Shown piece after piece: positions 6,234-14,150 of a DNA stretch of 23,469 nt. Position 1 is the stretch's first letter, and every line of letters begins with the position of its first letter. The notes beneath the pieces are model-generated. The model did not search any database. It worked only from the letters and a program-made list of their open reading frames with translations, and was not told the origin of the DNA. This DNA is from Holophagales bacterium UBA2201 (GTDB taxonomy: Bacteria > Acidobacteriota > Thermoanaerobaculia > UBA2201). The stretch spans positions 1 to 23,469 of the forward strand of contig DCUZ01000009.1 of NCBI GenBank assembly GCA_002327305.1, in the 5' to 3' direction. Position numbers and translations under genes: made by a program.

Positions 6234-8276
6234 TCAATAGCCGGCGCGGGTCAGTTCTTCCACCATCTCCCGCGCATTGGAGGCCTCCGGGTGTTCGGGG
6301 AAGCGCCCAAGGAAGGCCCGGAACTGGGCGGCGGCCCCAGGGGCATCGTCCTTGAAATTGAGGAGGATGGCCCCAAGCTGGAGATAGGCCTCGGGCCGCC
6401 CTGGGTCGAGTTCGATGGCCCGGCGGTATGCCCTGACGGCGGGATCGATCTCCCCGAGGGCGAAGCGGGCCGCGGCCAGGTTCAACGCGGCGTCGCCATA
6501 GTCGGGCCGCCGGCGCAGGGCCTCCTCGAATCCCGAGGCCGCGCTTTTCATGTCTCCGCGCCCGGCGGCCATCAGCCCCCGCAGGAACGAAAGGTTGGGC
6601 TCCTCCGGATCGAGGGCCTCCACCGCCTTCAACTGCGCTTCCGCTTCGGCGAAGCGCTGCGCGCCGATGGCGAGGCGCGCGAGATGGAGGCGGGCATCCC
6701 CGTGGTCCGGATCGAGGGCCACCACCCGCCGGAACCCCGCCTCGGCGCCCCGGATGTCACCGTCTTCCAGGGCCATGGAGGCGAGGTTGAAATGGGCGTG
6801 CGTGAAGGCGGGATTGAGGTCCCGCGCCGAGGCGAAATGCTTCTTCGCCTCGTTCCGCCGTCCGGAACCCTGCAGGAGGGTCCCCATCTTCACCAGGATC
6901 GTGTAGTTCTCCGGGTTTGCGTCCAGGATCCTCCGGTAGAGCGGCTCGGCCTCGTTCCCCCTCCCCTCGCGCTCCAGACGCTCCCCGCGGTCCATGGCGG
7001 CCACCACCCACACGAGGTCCTTGGGATCGCGACCCGCCCCGCCGACGCTCCCCCCCTTGTAGCCGAGCGACTGGAGGCGCTTGAGGGCCTCCGGGTCGGC
7101 CGGCCCGCCGGGCGGGACATACGCCGTGGTGTACTCCCGCTTCAAAAGGGACAGCAGCTCCCTCGCCCGCCGGCGATCGCGGCCAGACCGGTCACGCGCT
7201 TCGGCGGGATCGTCTTCCAAATCATAGAGTTCGGGCCGGGGCAGGTGGATGTATTTCCACCCGTCCTTGAGAATCCCGAACGGGGCCGTCCACCCAAAAC
7301 TGTTGGCGGGGAGGAACGATTCGAAATAGAGGGCCGGGTGCGGCGCCCCAAAACCCGGTTTCCCCGCCTCCAGAAGCGAACGCCCCCAAAGACCCTCGGA
7401 CGGCGCCCCGGCGAACGCCAGGAGGGTCGCCGCCACATCGGCCGTCGAAACGGGGGCCCGCTCCACCACCCCCCCGGGGCCGCCTCGGAAGCGGATCAAA
7501 AGCGGCACCCGCACCGCCGCCTCGTAAAGGAAAACGCCGTGGGTCTCCTCCCCGTGGTCACCCAGCATCTCGCCATGGTCCCCCACGGCGACGACCAGGC
7601 CCGAGCGCCCCGCTTCCTCCCACGCGCGGACCACCGTCCCGACGCCCCGGTCCATGAACCGCACCTCGCCGTCGTAGGGGTCCATTCCGGCGGGCGCATC
7701 GGGGTGCGCCCGGTAGGGATGGTGGGGATCGAAGAAGTGGACCCACAAGAACAGCGGCCGGTCCTTCGGCGCCGCGCGGATCAGCGCGAGCGCCGCGGCT
7801 GCCGTGGCGTCGGCGGGCCGCTCGTTGGGCTTCTCCCCCCCGCCCGCGTCGAGGGTCATCCGGTCGTCGTAACGGTCGAACCCCCGGTCCAGGCCGAACC
7901 GGCGGTCCAGGACGAAGGCGCTGACGCAGGCGGCGGTGGAGTATCCGGCGGCCTTCATCCGTCCGGCCACCGTGGGGATCGTTTGCGGCAACCGGTCGGA
8001 GAGATTGTCACGCACCCCGGAGTCCTTGGGCAGAAACCCCGTCAGCAGGACGGCGTGGGACGGCAGCGTGATGGGGACCGGAGTGTAGGCCCTCGCAAAC
8101 CGCACCCCCGACCCCGCCAGGGCGTCGAGGACCGGCGTGGTTTCCCGCGTGTGTCCGTAGCAGGTGAGGCGGTCGGCCCGGGTCGTGTCGAGGGTGATCA
8201 GGAGGATATCCCTCCCGCCGTCCCCCGACAGAAGGGCGGGCAGCAGGAGCACCAGGAGGAGCGCGGAGGTTCTCAC
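6234..8276 (-). CDS. exported sulfatase-fold hydrolase/transferase with C-terminal TPRs
   Basis: The protein (680 aa) has an N-terminal signal or anchor sequence (residues 1-17), an alkaline phosphatase/sulfatase-fold domain (about 22-380) and tetratricopeptide repeats (about 430-665). Fold markers are LITLDTTRADRL (metal ligand D30), LPSHAVLLTG, FFDPHHPY (182-188), GDHGEMLGDHGEETHG (232-247) and LYDLEDDPAE. The sulfatase nucleophile motif C/S-x-P-x-R reads T70-L-P-S-H74. Formylglycine formation is therefore not expected, and Thr may act directly as in phosphoethanolamine transferases. The substrate is unknown; it probably works in the periplasm or at the envelope. The start is a GTG at 8276, since a TGA lies upstream in frame with no better start between. 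A one-base gap to the following methyltransferase gene suggests an operon. Confidence 0.85.
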   Translation of the reverse strand: MRTSALLLVLLLPALLSGDGGRDILLITLDTTRADRLTCYGHTRETTPVLDALAGSGVRFARAYTPVPITLPSHAVLLTGFLPKDSGVRDNLSDRLPQTIPTVAGRMKAAGYSTAACVSAFVLDRRFGLDRGFDRYDDRMTLDAGGGEKPNERPADATAAAALALIRAAPKDRPLFLWVHFFDPHHPYRAHPDAPAGMDPYDGEVRFMDRGVGTVVRAWEEAGRSGLVVAVGDHGEMLGDHGEETHGVFLYEAAVRVPLLIRFRGGPGGVVERAPVSTADVAATLLAFAGAPSEGLWGRSLLEAGKPGFGAPHPALYFESFLPANSFGWTAPFGILKDGWKYIHLPRPELYDLEDDPAEARDRSGRDRRRARELLSLLKREYTTAYVPPGGPADPEALKRLQSLGYKGGSVGGAGRDPKDLVWVVAAMDRGERLEREGRGNEAEPLYRRILDANPENYTILVKMGTLLQGSGRRNEAKKHFASARDLNPAFTHAHFNLASMALEDGDIRGAEAGFRRVVALDPDHGDARLHLARLAIGAQRFAEAEAQLKAVEALDPEEPNLSFLRGLMAAGRGDMKSAASGFEEALRRRPDYGDAALNLAAARFALGEIDPAVRAYRRAIELDPGRPEAYLQLGAILLNFKDDAPGAAAQFRAFLGRFPEHPEASNAREMVEELTRAGY

Positions 8277-8347
8277 GACTCTTATTGTACCGGAAACGGT
8301 CGGGCTGGGTCGAACGGTCCGTCAAGCGAAACAATTCACAAAAGGTG

Positions 8348-8353
8348 TATAAT
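8348..8353 (+). promoter_or_regulatory. candidate -10 box for the NTF2-like/decarboxylase operon
   Basis: A perfect TATAAT lies 31 bases before the ATG at 8385, in the 108-base divergent gap after the sulfatase-TPR start. No good -35 is visible at 16-18 bases; GTCAAG at 8321-8326 is too far. Position and the perfect hexamer support it as the promoter of the plus-strand operon. Confidence 0.5.
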
Positions 8354-8384
8354 ATCCGGAATCCACCACCAGGGGGGCCCCGCC

Positions 8385-8843
8385 ATGCCGATCAACGACC
8401 CGAGCCGGGAACAGGACCGCTTAACGATCCTCAAGCACATTGATTCGATCTTCCGAGCCTACATCGACAAGGACATGGAGACGATCCGTCGAACCCACCG
8501 ACCCGAATGGAAGGGGTTCACGGTCCGTTCCCGCGCCACCATCCACGACCGGGAGCAGTACCTGCGGGAGGCGGAGAGACTTCTCCAGCACCAGGACTGG
8601 AAATTCTTCGAGATCAGCGACGACTCCGTGGCCTTTTACGGGGAGACCGCCGTGGTCACCTACATCGCCCGCGTGTCGGGACAGACCCCGCAGGGAATGT
8701 ACTTCGAGAGCAAACTGCGCGTGATGGACATCTATGTCCGGTCCGACGGGGAGTGGAACCTGGCCGCCTCCAGCGTCAGCCTGCACCCGGACGAGATCGA
8801 CAAGCGCCTCTCGACCGCCATCGCGACGCCTGCGCAAGGCTGA
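8385..8843 (+). CDS. NTF2-like / SnoaL-type small protein
   Basis: The protein (152 aa) has the length and pattern of the NTF2-like (SnoaL/DUF4440) cone fold: an N-terminal helix (QDRLTILKHIDSIFRAYIDKDMETIRRTH), a middle strand pair around DDSVAFYGETAVVTYIARVSG, and late strands KLRVMDIYVRSDGEWNLAASSVSLHP. Members range from enzymes to pure binding proteins, so no activity is assigned. No signal peptide is present. It starts after an AGGGGGG stretch, ends 26 bases before the carboxyltransferase gene, and is the first gene of the operon. It might bind an acyl-CoA or stabilise the decarboxylase, but nothing in the sequence shows this. Confidence 0.8.
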   Translation: MPINDPSREQDRLTILKHIDSIFRAYIDKDMETIRRTHRPEWKGFTVRSRATIHDREQYLREAERLLQHQDWKFFEISDDSVAFYGETAVVTYIARVSGQTPQGMYFESKLRVMDIYVRSDGEWNLAASSVSLHPDEIDKRLSTAIATPAQG

Positions 8844-8869
8844 TCCGGCGCCATGAGGAGGGAAACCCC

Positions 8870-10426
8870 ATGAGCCGCGAACGCCGCGATGCGATACAAG
8901 ACCTGCTGGACCGCCGGGAGAGGGCCCGGCAGGGGGGCGGCCCCGACCGGATCGCCAAGCAGCACGCCGCGGGGAAATTGACGGCGCGGGAGCGGCTCCA
9001 GGTCCTTTTCGACGCCGACACCTTCAACGAAAACCTCACCTTCGTGACCCACCGGTGCACCCAGTTCGGGATGGAGAAACAGTCGATCCCGGCCGAGGGG
9101 GTGGTGACGGGCTCGGGGATGGTGGGCGGCCGGCTCGTTTTCGCTTTTTCCCAGGACTTCACCTGCGCCGGGGGGTCCGTCGGGGAGATGCACGCAAAGA
9201 AGATCGTCGCCGCCATGAACGACGCCCTCAAATGCGGCGCCCCCGTCGTCGGCATCAACGACAGCGGCGGCGCCCGCATCCAGGAGGGGGTGGACTCCCT
9301 CTCCGGCTACGGCCGCATCTTCTACGCCAACACCCTCCTCTCCGGAGTGGTGCCCCAGATCTCCATCATCGCCGGGCCGTGTGCCGGCGGGGCGGCCTAC
9401 AGCCCGGCCATGACCGACTTCGTCATCATGGTCCGGGGGACGAGCCAGATGTTCATCGCCGGCCCCAACGTCATCAAAGCGGCCACCGGCGAGGAGATCA
9501 CCGGGGAACGGCTCGGCGGAGCGGACACCCACGCCCGCATCAGCGGCAATATCCACTTCATCGCCGACGGCGACGCGGAGGCCCTGGCCATCGTCCGGCG
9601 GCTCCTTTCCTTCCTCCCCTCCAACAACCTCTCCGACCCCCCCGCCGTTCCCCTCGACGACCTCGTGGTGGAGGGCGATCCCCGCGTCAACGACCTCATC
9701 CCCGAGGACCCCCGCGCCCCCTACGACATGCGGCAGGTCGTCGCCCACCTGGCCGACCAGGGCGATTTTTTCGAGATCCAGCGCGAGTGGGCCCCCAACC
9801 TCCTCACCGGCTTCGCCCGCCTCGGCGGCATGACGGTGGGGGTGGTGGCCAATCAGCCCCAGGTCCTCGCCGGCGTCCTCGACATCAACGCCTCCGACAA
9901 GGGGGCGCGGTTCATCCGGTTCTGCAACACCTTCAACATCCCCCTGGTCAACCTGGTGGACGTCCCGGGGTTCCTTCCGGGCGTGGACCAGGAGTACGGC
10001 GGCATCATCCGCCACGGCGCCAAGATGCTCTTCAGTTACTCCTCCTGCACCGTCCCCAAATTGACCGTCATCCTCCGCAAGGCCTACGGCGGCGCCTACC
10101 TGGCCATGTGCTCGAAGGACATGGGGGCCGATCGCGTCTATGCCTGGCCCACGGCCGAGATCGCCGTCATGGGCGCGGAAGGGGCCGCCAACATCGTCTT
10201 CAAGAAGGAGATCGAGGCGGCGGACGACCCCAAGGCCCTGCACCGGGAAAAGGTGGAGGAATACCGCCGGGAATTCGCCAACCCCTACATCGCCGCCAGC
10301 CGCGGCCACGTGGACGAGGTGATCGAACCCAAGGACACCCGCCGCCTCCTCATCCTGGCGTTAAACGCCCTCAAGGCCAAGCGGGAGACCCGGCCGCCGA
10401 AGAAGCACGGGAACATCCCCCTGTAG
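8870..10426 (+). CDS. mmdA: acyl-CoA carboxyltransferase, alpha subunit of Na+-translocating decarboxylase
   Basis: This 518-residue protein contains both crotonase-fold halves of the biotin-dependent carboxyltransferase family (PCC-beta/MmdA). Markers are AAGKLTARERLQVLFD, GAPVVGINDSGGARIQEGVDSL and GPCAGGAAYSPAMTDFVIM in the N half, and VLDINASDKGARFIRFCN, VDVPGFLPGVDQE, KAYGGAYLAM and AWPTAEIAVMGAEGA in the C half. It transfers the carboxyl group of an acyl-CoA to biotin on the carrier subunit. The following gamma, biotin-carrier and beta genes make methylmalonyl-CoA decarboxylase the best fit (the same order, A-D-C-B, is known in Propionigenium). Glutaconyl-CoA or malonyl-CoA decarboxylation cannot be excluded. 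GAGGAGG at 8855-8861 supports the ATG at 8870. Confidence 0.9.
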   Translation: MSRERRDAIQDLLDRRERARQGGGPDRIAKQHAAGKLTARERLQVLFDADTFNENLTFVTHRCTQFGMEKQSIPAEGVVTGSGMVGGRLVFAFSQDFTCAGGSVGEMHAKKIVAAMNDALKCGAPVVGINDSGGARIQEGVDSLSGYGRIFYANTLLSGVVPQISIIAGPCAGGAAYSPAMTDFVIMVRGTSQMFIAGPNVIKAATGEEITGERLGGADTHARISGNIHFIADGDAEALAIVRRLLSFLPSNNLSDPPAVPLDDLVVEGDPRVNDLIPEDPRAPYDMRQVVAHLADQGDFFEIQREWAPNLLTGFARLGGMTVGVVANQPQVLAGVLDINASDKGARFIRFCNTFNIPLVNLVDVPGFLPGVDQEYGGIIRHGAKMLFSYSSCTVPKLTVILRKAYGGAYLAMCSKDMGADRVYAWPTAEIAVMGAEGAANIVFKKEIEAADDPKALHREKVEEYRREFANPYIAASRGHVDEVIEPKDTRRLLILALNALKAKRETRPPKKHGNIPL

Positions 10427-10433
10427 GACGCCC

Positions 10434-10769
10434 ATGGCGCACAACTTCGAAGCCGCCCTCTATCTCATGGCCATCGGCATGGGGGTGGTGTTTTCCGCCC
10501 TCCTCCTCCTGCAGGCGTGCACCACCGCCATCAGCGCCCTCGACCGCCTCGCCCGCAGGCCATCCCGCCACCCCGCCGCCCCGCCCCCCGCCGAAGGCCC
10601 CTCGGAAGAGGAGGCGGCCGCCATCGTGGCCGCGGCGTCGGCCGCCCTGGCCCGCCGGGTGGAGGTCCATCACATCCGGATGATCCACGACGAGAACATG
10701 GAAGCCTGGTCCCGCCTCGGCCGGCTCGACATCATGCATTCCCACGACCGGGGAGCGGGGAATCGGTAA
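10434..10769 (+). CDS. mmdD: OadG/MmdD-type small membrane subunit of Na+-pumping decarboxylase
   Basis: This 111-residue protein has one membrane helix near the N-terminus (about 8-29: ALYLMAIGMGVVFSALLLLQ), as in the OadG/MmdD family, where MxIGMGxVFxxL is typical. It then has a Pro/Ala-rich linker (47-58) and a cytosolic tail containing HHIRMIHDENMEAWSRLGR. In known pumps this subunit holds the carboxyltransferase to the membrane beta subunit. The gene starts 7 bases after the mmdA stop and its TAA lies just before the biotin-carrier gene, so it is firmly inside the operon. Sequence conservation in this family is low, and context carries much of the call. Confidence 0.82.
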   Translation: MAHNFEAALYLMAIGMGVVFSALLLLQACTTAISALDRLARRPSRHPAAPPPAEGPSEEEAAAIVAAASAALARRVEVHHIRMIHDENMEAWSRLGRLDIMHSHDRGAGNR

Positions 10770-10780
10770 GGAGAACCGCC

Positions 10781-11185
10781 ATGAAGAAACTGCGCGTGAC
10801 GCTCAACGACAAGGTGTACGAAGTGACGGTGGAGGTCCTGGAGGACGACGAGCCCCGGTACCCGGGCGCCGGCCCGGTCCAGGCCCCGTTCATCCCTCCC
10901 CCCGCCGCGCCGTACCCCTCCGCGCCTCCCTCCCCCGCCCCCTCCCCCCGCCGCCCCGCGGCCGCGGCCGGAGGCAACGCCGTCTTCGCCCCCATCGTGG
11001 GGACGGTCACCAAGGTCCTGGTCCAGCCGGGGGCCTCCGTCAAGGAGAACGAGCCCCTCCTGGTCCTGGACGCCATGAAGATGGACACCTACATCAACGC
11101 GCCGCGCGCCGGCGTGGTGCAGACGGTGGAGTGCGCCGTGGGCGACGCCGTCAAGGTGGGGCAGAAACTGGCCACCCTGGCCTGA
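10781..11185 (+). CDS. mmdC: biotin carrier subunit (biotin/lipoyl attachment domain)
   Basis: The 134-residue protein has a short N-terminal strand region (MKKLRVTLNDKVYEVTVE), a flexible linker rich in Pro and Ala (about 29-63) and a C-terminal biotinyl domain (about 66-134). DAMKMD places the biotinylated lysine at K100. The domain carries CO2 from the carboxyltransferase to the membrane decarboxylase; the linker lets it swing between the two. An AAGGAG site overlaps the mmdD stop and precedes the ATG. No biotin carboxylase domain or gene is present, so this carrier serves a decarboxylase rather than an ATP-driven carboxylase. Confidence 0.93.
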   Translation: MKKLRVTLNDKVYEVTVEVLEDDEPRYPGAGPVQAPFIPPPAAPYPSAPPSPAPSPRRPAAAAGGNAVFAPIVGTVTKVLVQPGASVKENEPLLVLDAMKMDTYINAPRAGVVQTVECAVGDAVKVGQKLATLA

Positions 11186-11198
11186 GGGACCGAAATCC

Positions 11199-12341
11199 GT
11201 GTCCGGGCTCCTCGACAACCTCGGCACCTTCCTGGCCTCCACGGGCTTCGCCCACATCGCCTGGGAGAACGCCGTCATGCTGGGCGTGGCCCTCGTCCTC
11301 CTCTACCTGGCCATCGTCAAGCAGTTCGAGCCCCTCCTCCTGGTCCCCATCGGATTCGGGGCGCTGGCGGTCAACATTCCGCTGACCCACACCTGGCTCA
11401 TGGGGGCACCCCAGCCGGGCCAGGTGGGCGGGGTCTTCTGGTACATCTACCAGGGGGTGGAGCTGGAGATCTTCCCCCCCCTCATTTTCATGGGCGTCGG
11501 GGCCATGACCGATTTCGGTCCCCTCATCGCCGCCCCCCGCACCCTCCTCCTGGGCGCGGCGGCCCAGTTCGGAATCTTCGGCTCCGTCCTGGGGGCCACC
11601 CTCCTGGGGTTCACCACACGGGAGGCCGCCTCCATCGGCATCATCGGGGGCGCCGACGGTCCCACCGCCATTTTCACCTCCATCAAGCTGGCCCCCCACC
11701 TCCTGGGCCCCATCGCCGTGGCGGCCTACTCCTACATGGCCCTGGTGCCCCTCATCCAGCCCCCCATCATGAAACTCCTCACGACGAAGCGGGAGCGGAG
11801 GATCCAGATGCGGGAGCTGCGGACCGTGTCGAAGCGGGAGAAGGTCCTCTTCCCCATCCTGGTGGCGGTGATCTGCTCCATGCTGGTCCCCCCCGCCTCC
11901 CCCCTCATCCTCATGCTCATGTTCGGCAACCTCATCCGCGAGATCGGCATCGTGGAGCGCCTCGTCAAGACGGCGCAAAACGAACTGGTCAACCTCATCA
12001 CCATCCTCCTGGGGCTCTCGGTGGGGATGACCATGGACGCGGCCTTCCTCGACCTCAAGACGCTGGGCATCATCGTCATGGGCGCTCTGGCCTTCGCCTT
12101 CGCCACGGCTTCCGGGTTGATGCTGGCCAAGGTCATGAACCTCTTCACGAAGGACAAGATCAACCCCCTCATCGGGGCGGCGGGGGTCTCCGCCGTCCCC
12201 ATGGCCGCACGCGTCGCCCACATCGTCGGGCAGAGGGAGAACCCGCAGAACTACCTCCTGATGCACGCCATGGGCCCCAACGTGGCGGGGGTCATCGGCA
12301 CCGCCGTGGCCGCCGGCGTCCTGATCTCGCTCCTGTCATAG
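11199..12341 (+). CDS. mmdB: Na+-translocating decarboxylase membrane beta subunit
   Basis: This integral membrane protein (380 aa, within the 375-435 range of MmdB/GcdB/OadB) contains the hallmark segment GIIGGADGPTAIFTS. Its D153 corresponds to the conserved membrane Asp required for Na+ transport in OadB. Further family segments are AAYSYMALVPLIQPPIMKLLTTKRER, GAAGVSAVPMAARV and MHAMGPNVAGVIGTAVAAGVL. It decarboxylates carboxybiotin and couples this to Na+ export. The start is a GTG at 11199, 13 bases after the mmdC stop; its N-terminal stretch (LDNLGTFLASTGFAHI) is typical of the family. It is the last gene of the operon; a GC-rich hairpin follows the stop. Confidence 0.94.
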   Translation: MSGLLDNLGTFLASTGFAHIAWENAVMLGVALVLLYLAIVKQFEPLLLVPIGFGALAVNIPLTHTWLMGAPQPGQVGGVFWYIYQGVELEIFPPLIFMGVGAMTDFGPLIAAPRTLLLGAAAQFGIFGSVLGATLLGFTTREAASIGIIGGADGPTAIFTSIKLAPHLLGPIAVAAYSYMALVPLIQPPIMKLLTTKRERRIQMRELRTVSKREKVLFPILVAVICSMLVPPASPLILMLMFGNLIREIGIVERLVKTAQNELVNLITILLGLSVGMTMDAAFLDLKTLGIIVMGALAFAFATASGLMLAKVMNLFTKDKINPLIGAAGVSAVPMAARVAHIVGQRENPQNYLLMHAMGPNVAGVIGTAVAAGVLISLLS

Positions 12342-12363
12342 GGGCGGGCCGGCGGGCCGCCCC
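12341..12363. terminator. GC-rich hairpin between convergent genes
   Basis: GGGGCGG (12341-12347) pairs with CCGCCCC (12357-12363) around a 9-base loop, between the convergent ends of mmdB and the glycosyltransferase gene. There is no T-tract on the plus side, so it is at best a non-canonical terminator. Confidence 0.35.
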
Positions 12364-12386
12364 CCCAAATTCACGGAAGACCCCGA

Positions 12387-13121
12387 TCAGCGCTTGAGGC
12401 CCAGCCGGAGATACACCACCGGCCGGAAGATGCGCCACCAGCCGGTGAACGGCCTCATCTTGGTGTAGGGCAGACCGTCGGCTTTGGGCGGGTAGATGAT
12501 GGAGACCGGCGCCTCGCGGTAGCGCACGCCGGAGCGGACGGCCTGGAAGAGGAGGTAGGGCTCCAGTTCGTAGGAGTCGAGCCACGGCTGGTCGAGGCGG
12601 AAGCGGGGGCCGTCGAGGATGGAGAGGCGGAAGGCGCGGAATCCCGACGAGGCATCGGTCACGCGGCGCCCCAGGAAGAGGGAAAAGAGCAACGAATAAC
12701 CCCAGGTCCCGAGCCGCCGGTGCCAAGGCGCCCCCTCGAGGCGCCCTCCCGCGAGGTAGCGGGAGCCCTGGACGAAGTCCGCCTCGCCGTCGAGAATGGG
12801 TTTCACGAGGGACGGGATCTGGCGCCCCGGCGTTTTGCCGCCCCCGGAGGTGATGACGATGACGGCGAAACCGTTCTCCCGGGCGTGACCGATGGCGGTG
12901 CGGATGGCCGCCCCCACGCCGCGGTTGCGGCCGTGCCCGATCACCACGGCCCCCGCCTCCCGGGCGAACCCGGCGGTGCCGTCGGTCGAGCCGTCGTCCA
13001 CCACGAGCACTTCATCCACCCAGTCCCTCGGCGCCTCCCGCACGACCCGGGCGATCCGTTCCCCCTCGTTGAAGGCCGGGGCTGCGCAGAGGACGCGCCG
13101 GCGTGGCGCCGAGTCCCCCAT
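12387..13121 (-). CDS. family 2 glycosyltransferase, dolichyl-phosphate-mannose-synthase-like
   Basis: This 244-residue cytosolic protein has the GT-A fold pattern of GT2: APAFNEGERIARVV (14-27), VVDDGSTDGT (40-49), HGRNRGVGAAIRTAI and VQGSRYLAGG (117-126). Such enzymes move a sugar from a nucleotide or lipid-linked donor onto a glycan or lipid. The stretch where relatives have an acidic metal-binding motif (DADGQHDP or AGNGKDDP) reads TSGGGKTPGRQ (91-101) and lacks all Asp, so metal use or activity is in doubt. Its ATG directly abuts the stop of the upstream epimerase gene, so the two are expressed together. No C-terminal membrane helices are evident. Sugar and acceptor unknown. Confidence 0.85.
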   Translation of the reverse strand: MGDSAPRRRVLCAAPAFNEGERIARVVREAPRDWVDEVLVVDDGSTDGTAGFAREAGAVVIGHGRNRGVGAAIRTAIGHARENGFAVIVITSGGGKTPGRQIPSLVKPILDGEADFVQGSRYLAGGRLEGAPWHRRLGTWGYSLLFSLFLGRRVTDASSGFRAFRLSILDGPRFRLDQPWLDSYELEPYLLFQAVRSGVRYREAPVSIIYPPKADGLPYTKMRPFTGWWRIFRPVVYLRLGLKR

Positions 13122-14090
13122 CTACGCGGCGCCCCCCTCCATCCAGGCGTGGGTGCGCCGCAGGCCCTCCTCCAGCGTGAGCGAGGGGATCCACCGCAGT
13201 TCGCGCCGCACCTTTTCGATGTTCACCACGCGGCGGCGGATGTTGTCGATGTCGCGCCGGTCGATCCGCTCCACGGCCCCCTCCCGCCCCGTCACCTTCA
13301 GGACCAGCTCCGCGAGGGCGTTGACGGTGACCTCGCGCCCCGTTCCGACATTGTAGGTCTGCCCCTCCGCCTTGGGGGAGAAGGCCGCCAGGAGGGTGGC
13401 CTCCACGGCGTCTCCGACGAAGGTGTAGTCGCGGGTCTGCTCCCCGTCACCGTGGACGCACAGGGCCCTCCCCGCCATCGCCGCCTCGAAGAACTTGGCC
13501 ACCACCCCGCAGTAGGGGTTGTCGGGGCGCTGCTTGGTCCCGTACACGTTGGAATAGCGCACCACGGTGGTGGAGAGGCCGTAGCTTTCGTAGAAGGCCT
13601 TGCAATAATTCTCCCCGGCGAACTTGGAAACGGAGTAGGGGCTCAGAAGGTTGGGAGGGTCGTCCTCGTTGATGGGGAGGTAGCGGGGGTTGCCGTAGAC
13701 CGAGACGGAGGAGGTGTAGACCAGCCGCCTCGCCCCCGGCGCCTCCCGCATGGCCATGAGGAGGTTGAGGGTCCCCCCGATGTTCACCTCGTAGTCCTCC
13801 CGGGGATTCCTGGTGGAGACGATGATGTTGCGCGCGGCCAGGTGGAGGATGGCGGTGGCCCCCTCCATCACCTGCTTCACGAGCGAAAAGTCGGCCACGC
13901 TCCCGCGGACGACTTCGAGGTTGGGATGGCGGTCGGGCAGGTTGTCCGCGTGGCCGGTGAAAAAGTCGTCCAGGACCACGACCGCGGCCCCCTCCGCGAG
14001 GAGGCGGTCCACGCAGTTGGACCCCACGAAGCCCGCCCCCCCCGTCACCAGGACCCGTTCACCCTTGAGATCTTCGCGTTGGCCGATCAT
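13122..14090 (-). CDS. NAD-dependent epimerase/dehydratase, extended SDR (sugar nucleotide)
   Basis: The 322-residue protein is an extended short-chain dehydrogenase. It has the Rossmann NAD motif TGGAGFVGS (16-24), DDFFTGHADNL, HLAA (83-86), YTSSVSVYG and the catalytic pair Y152xxxK156 in PYSVSKFAGE, followed by RYSNVYG. It resembles UDP-glucose 4-epimerase and UDP-glucuronate-modifying enzymes and should act on a UDP- or dTDP-sugar in the cytoplasm. The exact reaction is not decidable. A GTG 48 bases upstream (14138) is in frame, but the ATG at 14090 starts a standard N-terminus and has AAGGAGG 10 bases before it. It forms a pair with the abutting GT2 gene and may feed it its sugar donor. 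Confidence 0.88.
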   Translation of the reverse strand: MIGQREDLKGERVLVTGGAGFVGSNCVDRLLAEGAAVVVLDDFFTGHADNLPDRHPNLEVVRGSVADFSLVKQVMEGATAILHLAARNIIVSTRNPREDYEVNIGGTLNLLMAMREAPGARRLVYTSSVSVYGNPRYLPINEDDPPNLLSPYSVSKFAGENYCKAFYESYGLSTTVVRYSNVYGTKQRPDNPYCGVVAKFFEAAMAGRALCVHGDGEQTRDYTFVGDAVEATLLAAFSPKAEGQTYNVGTGREVTVNALAELVLKVTGREGAVERIDRRDIDNIRRRVVNIEKVRRELRWIPSLTLEEGLRRTHAWMEGGAA

Positions 14091-14100
14091 GCCCTTAGGG

Positions 14101-14107
14101 CCTCCTT
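14101..14107 (-). promoter_or_regulatory. ribosome binding site for the epimerase
   Basis: AAGGAGG on the minus strand, 10 bases before the ATG at 14090, lies inside the possible 16-residue extension from the GTG at 14138. It therefore argues for the shorter protein. Confidence 0.7.
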
Positions 14108-14150
14108 TCGTGCATGGCAGAGTCCTGCGTTGGGACACCCTCAGATGCCG

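Noticed and set aside
6168..8384. Plus-strand open frame running into the NTF2-like gene
   Set aside because: The upstream part is antisense to the sulfatase-TPR gene; only the portion from 8385 has a coherent fold pattern and a promoter.
10434..11185. ATP-dependent acyl-CoA carboxylase instead of a decarboxylase pump
   Set aside because: No biotin carboxylase is present, while the OadG-like and membrane beta subunits are, which indicates a Na+-translocating decarboxylase.
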